From: Halalkalibacter hemicellulosilyticusJCM 9152
GTDB lineage: Bacteria; Bacillota; Bacilli; Bacillales; Bacillaceae_D
Direction of reading: 5' to 3'
Length of the DNA: 64,000 bases
Assembly: GCF_000513115.1 (NCBI RefSeq)
Contig: NZ_BAUU01000008.1
Span: 1-64,000, forward strand
Below the pieces are notes generated by a model that was not told the origin of the DNA, did no database searches, and worked only from the letters and a program-made list of their open reading frames with translations. Both the position numbers and the translations under genes were made by a program. Below are positions 62,619 through 64,000 of the stretch, in pieces (the first letter of the stretch is position 1; every line of letters begins with the position of its first letter).

Positions 62619-64000
62619 ATGGGAAAAACAAAACATACAGGACCAATGAAACTAAATAAAAAACCTCAGCCTTCGTTATGGGCGGGAATGACTCCGATGG
62701 GGATTGGAAAGGTGAAGCCGAAGCATATTCGCGATACGATGAAGGTTGCTTGGGAGAATCGCGATAATGCCCGTTATGCTTATCGTATTTTAACAGAGGG
62801 TGTATGTGATGGTTGCGCTCTTGGTGTTTCGGGACTCTATGATCAGACGTTAAAAGGCCCTCACCTTTGTACGACGCGGTTGAATGTGCTGAGATTAAAT
62901 ACAGCACCAGCTATTGATGATAAATGGTTTGAGGATGTAGAGCAATTACGTAAGATGGATAGTACGCAATTGAGAAAATTAGGGCGTATTCCATATCCGC
63001 TTTCACGTAAGCCAGGGGAGAAGAGGTTTACAAGATTAACATGGGATGAAGCATTGAATCGCATTGCAGCCAAAATGCAGGCAATTGACCCGAAACAGCT
63101 GGCATTTTACTTAACGGCACGTGGTATTACAAATGAAGTCTATTATACTGCGGCGAAGGTTGCTAGATTTCTTGGAACGAACAATATTGATAATGCTTCA
63201 AGAATTTGTCATTCACCAAGTAAAACCGCTTTAAAGCGTTCATTAGGAATTGGAGCAGCTAGCTGCTCGTATAAAGATTGGATCGGGACGGATGTCCTTA
63301 TATTCTGGGGGAGCGTCGCTGCAAATAATCAACCAGTTTCAACGAAATATATGTATGCTGCAAAGAAAGCAGGAACGAAAATCATTATGATTAACCCTTA
63401 TCGTGAGCCGTCAATGGAGAAATATTGGATTCCATCGATTGCGGAAAGTGCGTTATTTGGAACGAAAATCGTTGATGATGTGTATCAGGTAAATATTGGT
63501 GGCGATATTGCGTTTATAAATGGTGTCATGAAGCATTGGTTTGAAATGGAGGAACAAGAAAAGGGATCAGCGATCGATCATTCGTTTGTTAAGCAGCATA
63601 CGAAAGGGGTTGAACAAGTAGAAGTCCATGTCGGTGCACTCACTTGGGCCGAAATCGAACGTTCATCAGGTCTTTCCAGAGAGCGAATCGAAGAGTTTGC
63701 TCAACTATTAGCCAACTCGAAGTCAGGAGTATTTATTTGGAGTATGGGGCTGACACAGCATCGCTTTGCGACCGATAATATATCCCAAGTTGCTAATTTG
63801 GCAATGTTACGTGGCTTTTTAGGGAGAGAGCATTGTGGTGTTATGCCAATTCGTGGTCATAGTGGTGTCCAAGGCTCTGGTGAAATGGGGGCTGACCCAT
63901 TCGTTTTATCAGGTGGTGATTTTGAACCGAGAAATAGGGAGAGAATGGAGAAGCTTTGGGGATTTCCAATTATGGATTGGCAAGGAGATACGGTCGGTCA
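62619..64000 (+). CDS. FdhF/YdeP-family molybdopterin oxidoreductase, N-terminal part
   Basis: At least 460 residues, running off the window. ATG after AGAGGAG. MGKTKHTGPMKLNKKPQP starts the product; CDGCALGVSG (Cys63 and Cys66) follows, then GRIPYPLSRKPGEKRFTRLTWDEALNRIA, ICHSPSKTALKRSLGIGAASCSYKDW, LIFWGSVAANNQP and MPIRGHSGVQGSGEMG. This is the YdeP/YoaE-like group of bis-MGD enzymes related to formate dehydrogenases, often with an altered or absent iron-sulphur ligand set. Substrate uncertain. It is divergent from fdhD, which supplies sulphur to such enzymes. Confidence 0.9.
   Translation, partial: MGKTKHTGPMKLNKKPQPSLWAGMTPMGIGKVKPKHIRDTMKVAWENRDNARYAYRILTEGVCDGCALGVSGLYDQTLKGPHLCTTRLNVLRLNTAPAIDDKWFEDVEQLRKMDSTQLRKLGRIPYPLSRKPGEKRFTRLTWDEALNRIAAKMQAIDPKQLAFYLTARGITNEVYYTAAKVARFLGTNNIDNASRICHSPSKTALKRSLGIGAASCSYKDWIGTDVLIFWGSVAANNQPVSTKYMYAAKKAGTKIIMINPYREPSMEKYWIPSIAESALFGTKIVDDVYQVNIGGDIAFINGVMKHWFEMEEQEKGSAIDHSFVKQHTKGVEQVEVHVGALTWAEIERSSGLSRERIEEFAQLLANSKSGVFIWSMGLTQHRFATDNISQVANLAMLRGFLGREHCGVMPIRGHSGVQGSGEMGADPFVLSGGDFEPRNRERMEKLWGFPIMDWQGDTVG

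Overview
The window looks like chromosome from an alkaliphile-type member of the Bacillaceae (Bacillus, Halalkalibacter or Alkalihalobacillus-like). It is AT-rich, has strong AGGAGG-type ribosome binding sites with frequent TTG and GTG starts, intrinsic terminators after most genes, sugar ABC systems without their own ATPase, YesM/YesN-type two-component genes, a near-perfect cre box, DUF3231, a class D sortase and TatA/TatC. No tRNA, rRNA, CRISPR array, phage module or intact insertion sequence was seen.

Layout. 1-3 kb: remains of a gene interrupted by a small mobile element, a metallo-beta-lactamase hydrolase, an NAD(P)H oxidoreductase and a dead LysR regulator. 3-9.3 kb: an RND exporter behind a promoter with an overlapping palindrome, then a cytosine permease and deaminase pair behind a ykkC-like riboswitch and terminator. 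9.9-17.6 kb: a frameshifted AraC regulator and an alpha-galactoside locus (binding protein, two permeases, AraC regulator, GH36 alpha-galactosidase). Its two promoter regions share a long operator, and a perfect cre lies before the binding protein. 17.7-25.5 kb: an RNase-like metallo-hydrolase, an Fe3+-type ABC operon with a split ATPase gene, LysR, ArsR and RraA-like genes. 25.6-37.4 kb: mostly single genes: broken DUF302, MFS, a DUF2089/SHOCT-like/DrrAB operon, alcohol dehydrogenase, MATE, lipoprotein, methyltransferase, LysR and S41 peptidase. 37.4-40.8 kb: a methyltransferase pseudogene carrying an intact miniature element, a DsbA/FrnE-like protein, DUF3231 and a RibD/DHFR-like protein. 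41-47.2 kb: an ANTAR regulator with a TrpD-like partner, facing an ANTAR-type leader and a nitrate-type ABC transporter (two of its three genes frameshifted), followed by tatA-tatC. 47.4-57.4 kb: a YesN/YesM two-component system with a sugar ABC transporter, then a SARP-like regulator with a degenerate receiver and an orphan large binding protein. 57.6-64 kb: small membrane protein, sortase D, catalase, moaA, a broken fdhD and the start of an FdhF/YdeP-type molybdopterin oxidoreductase.

How it fits together. The nitrate-type transporter binding protein has a Tat signal and lies just before tatAC. moaA, fdhD and the FdhF-like enzyme form a molybdenum-enzyme cluster. The two sugar transporters presumably borrow an MsmX-type ATPase from elsewhere.

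Two patterns cut across the window. First, there is a family of about 115-171 bp miniature elements: three copies with flanking direct repeats plus two relics. They share a hairpin whose stem sequence differs between copies while base pairing is kept. Second, there are many single-base reading-frame breaks (araC, fbpC-like ATPase, DUF302, methyltransferase, nrtA, nrtB, fdhD). These are either real decay or residual indel errors of an unpolished assembly, and the sequence alone cannot decide.
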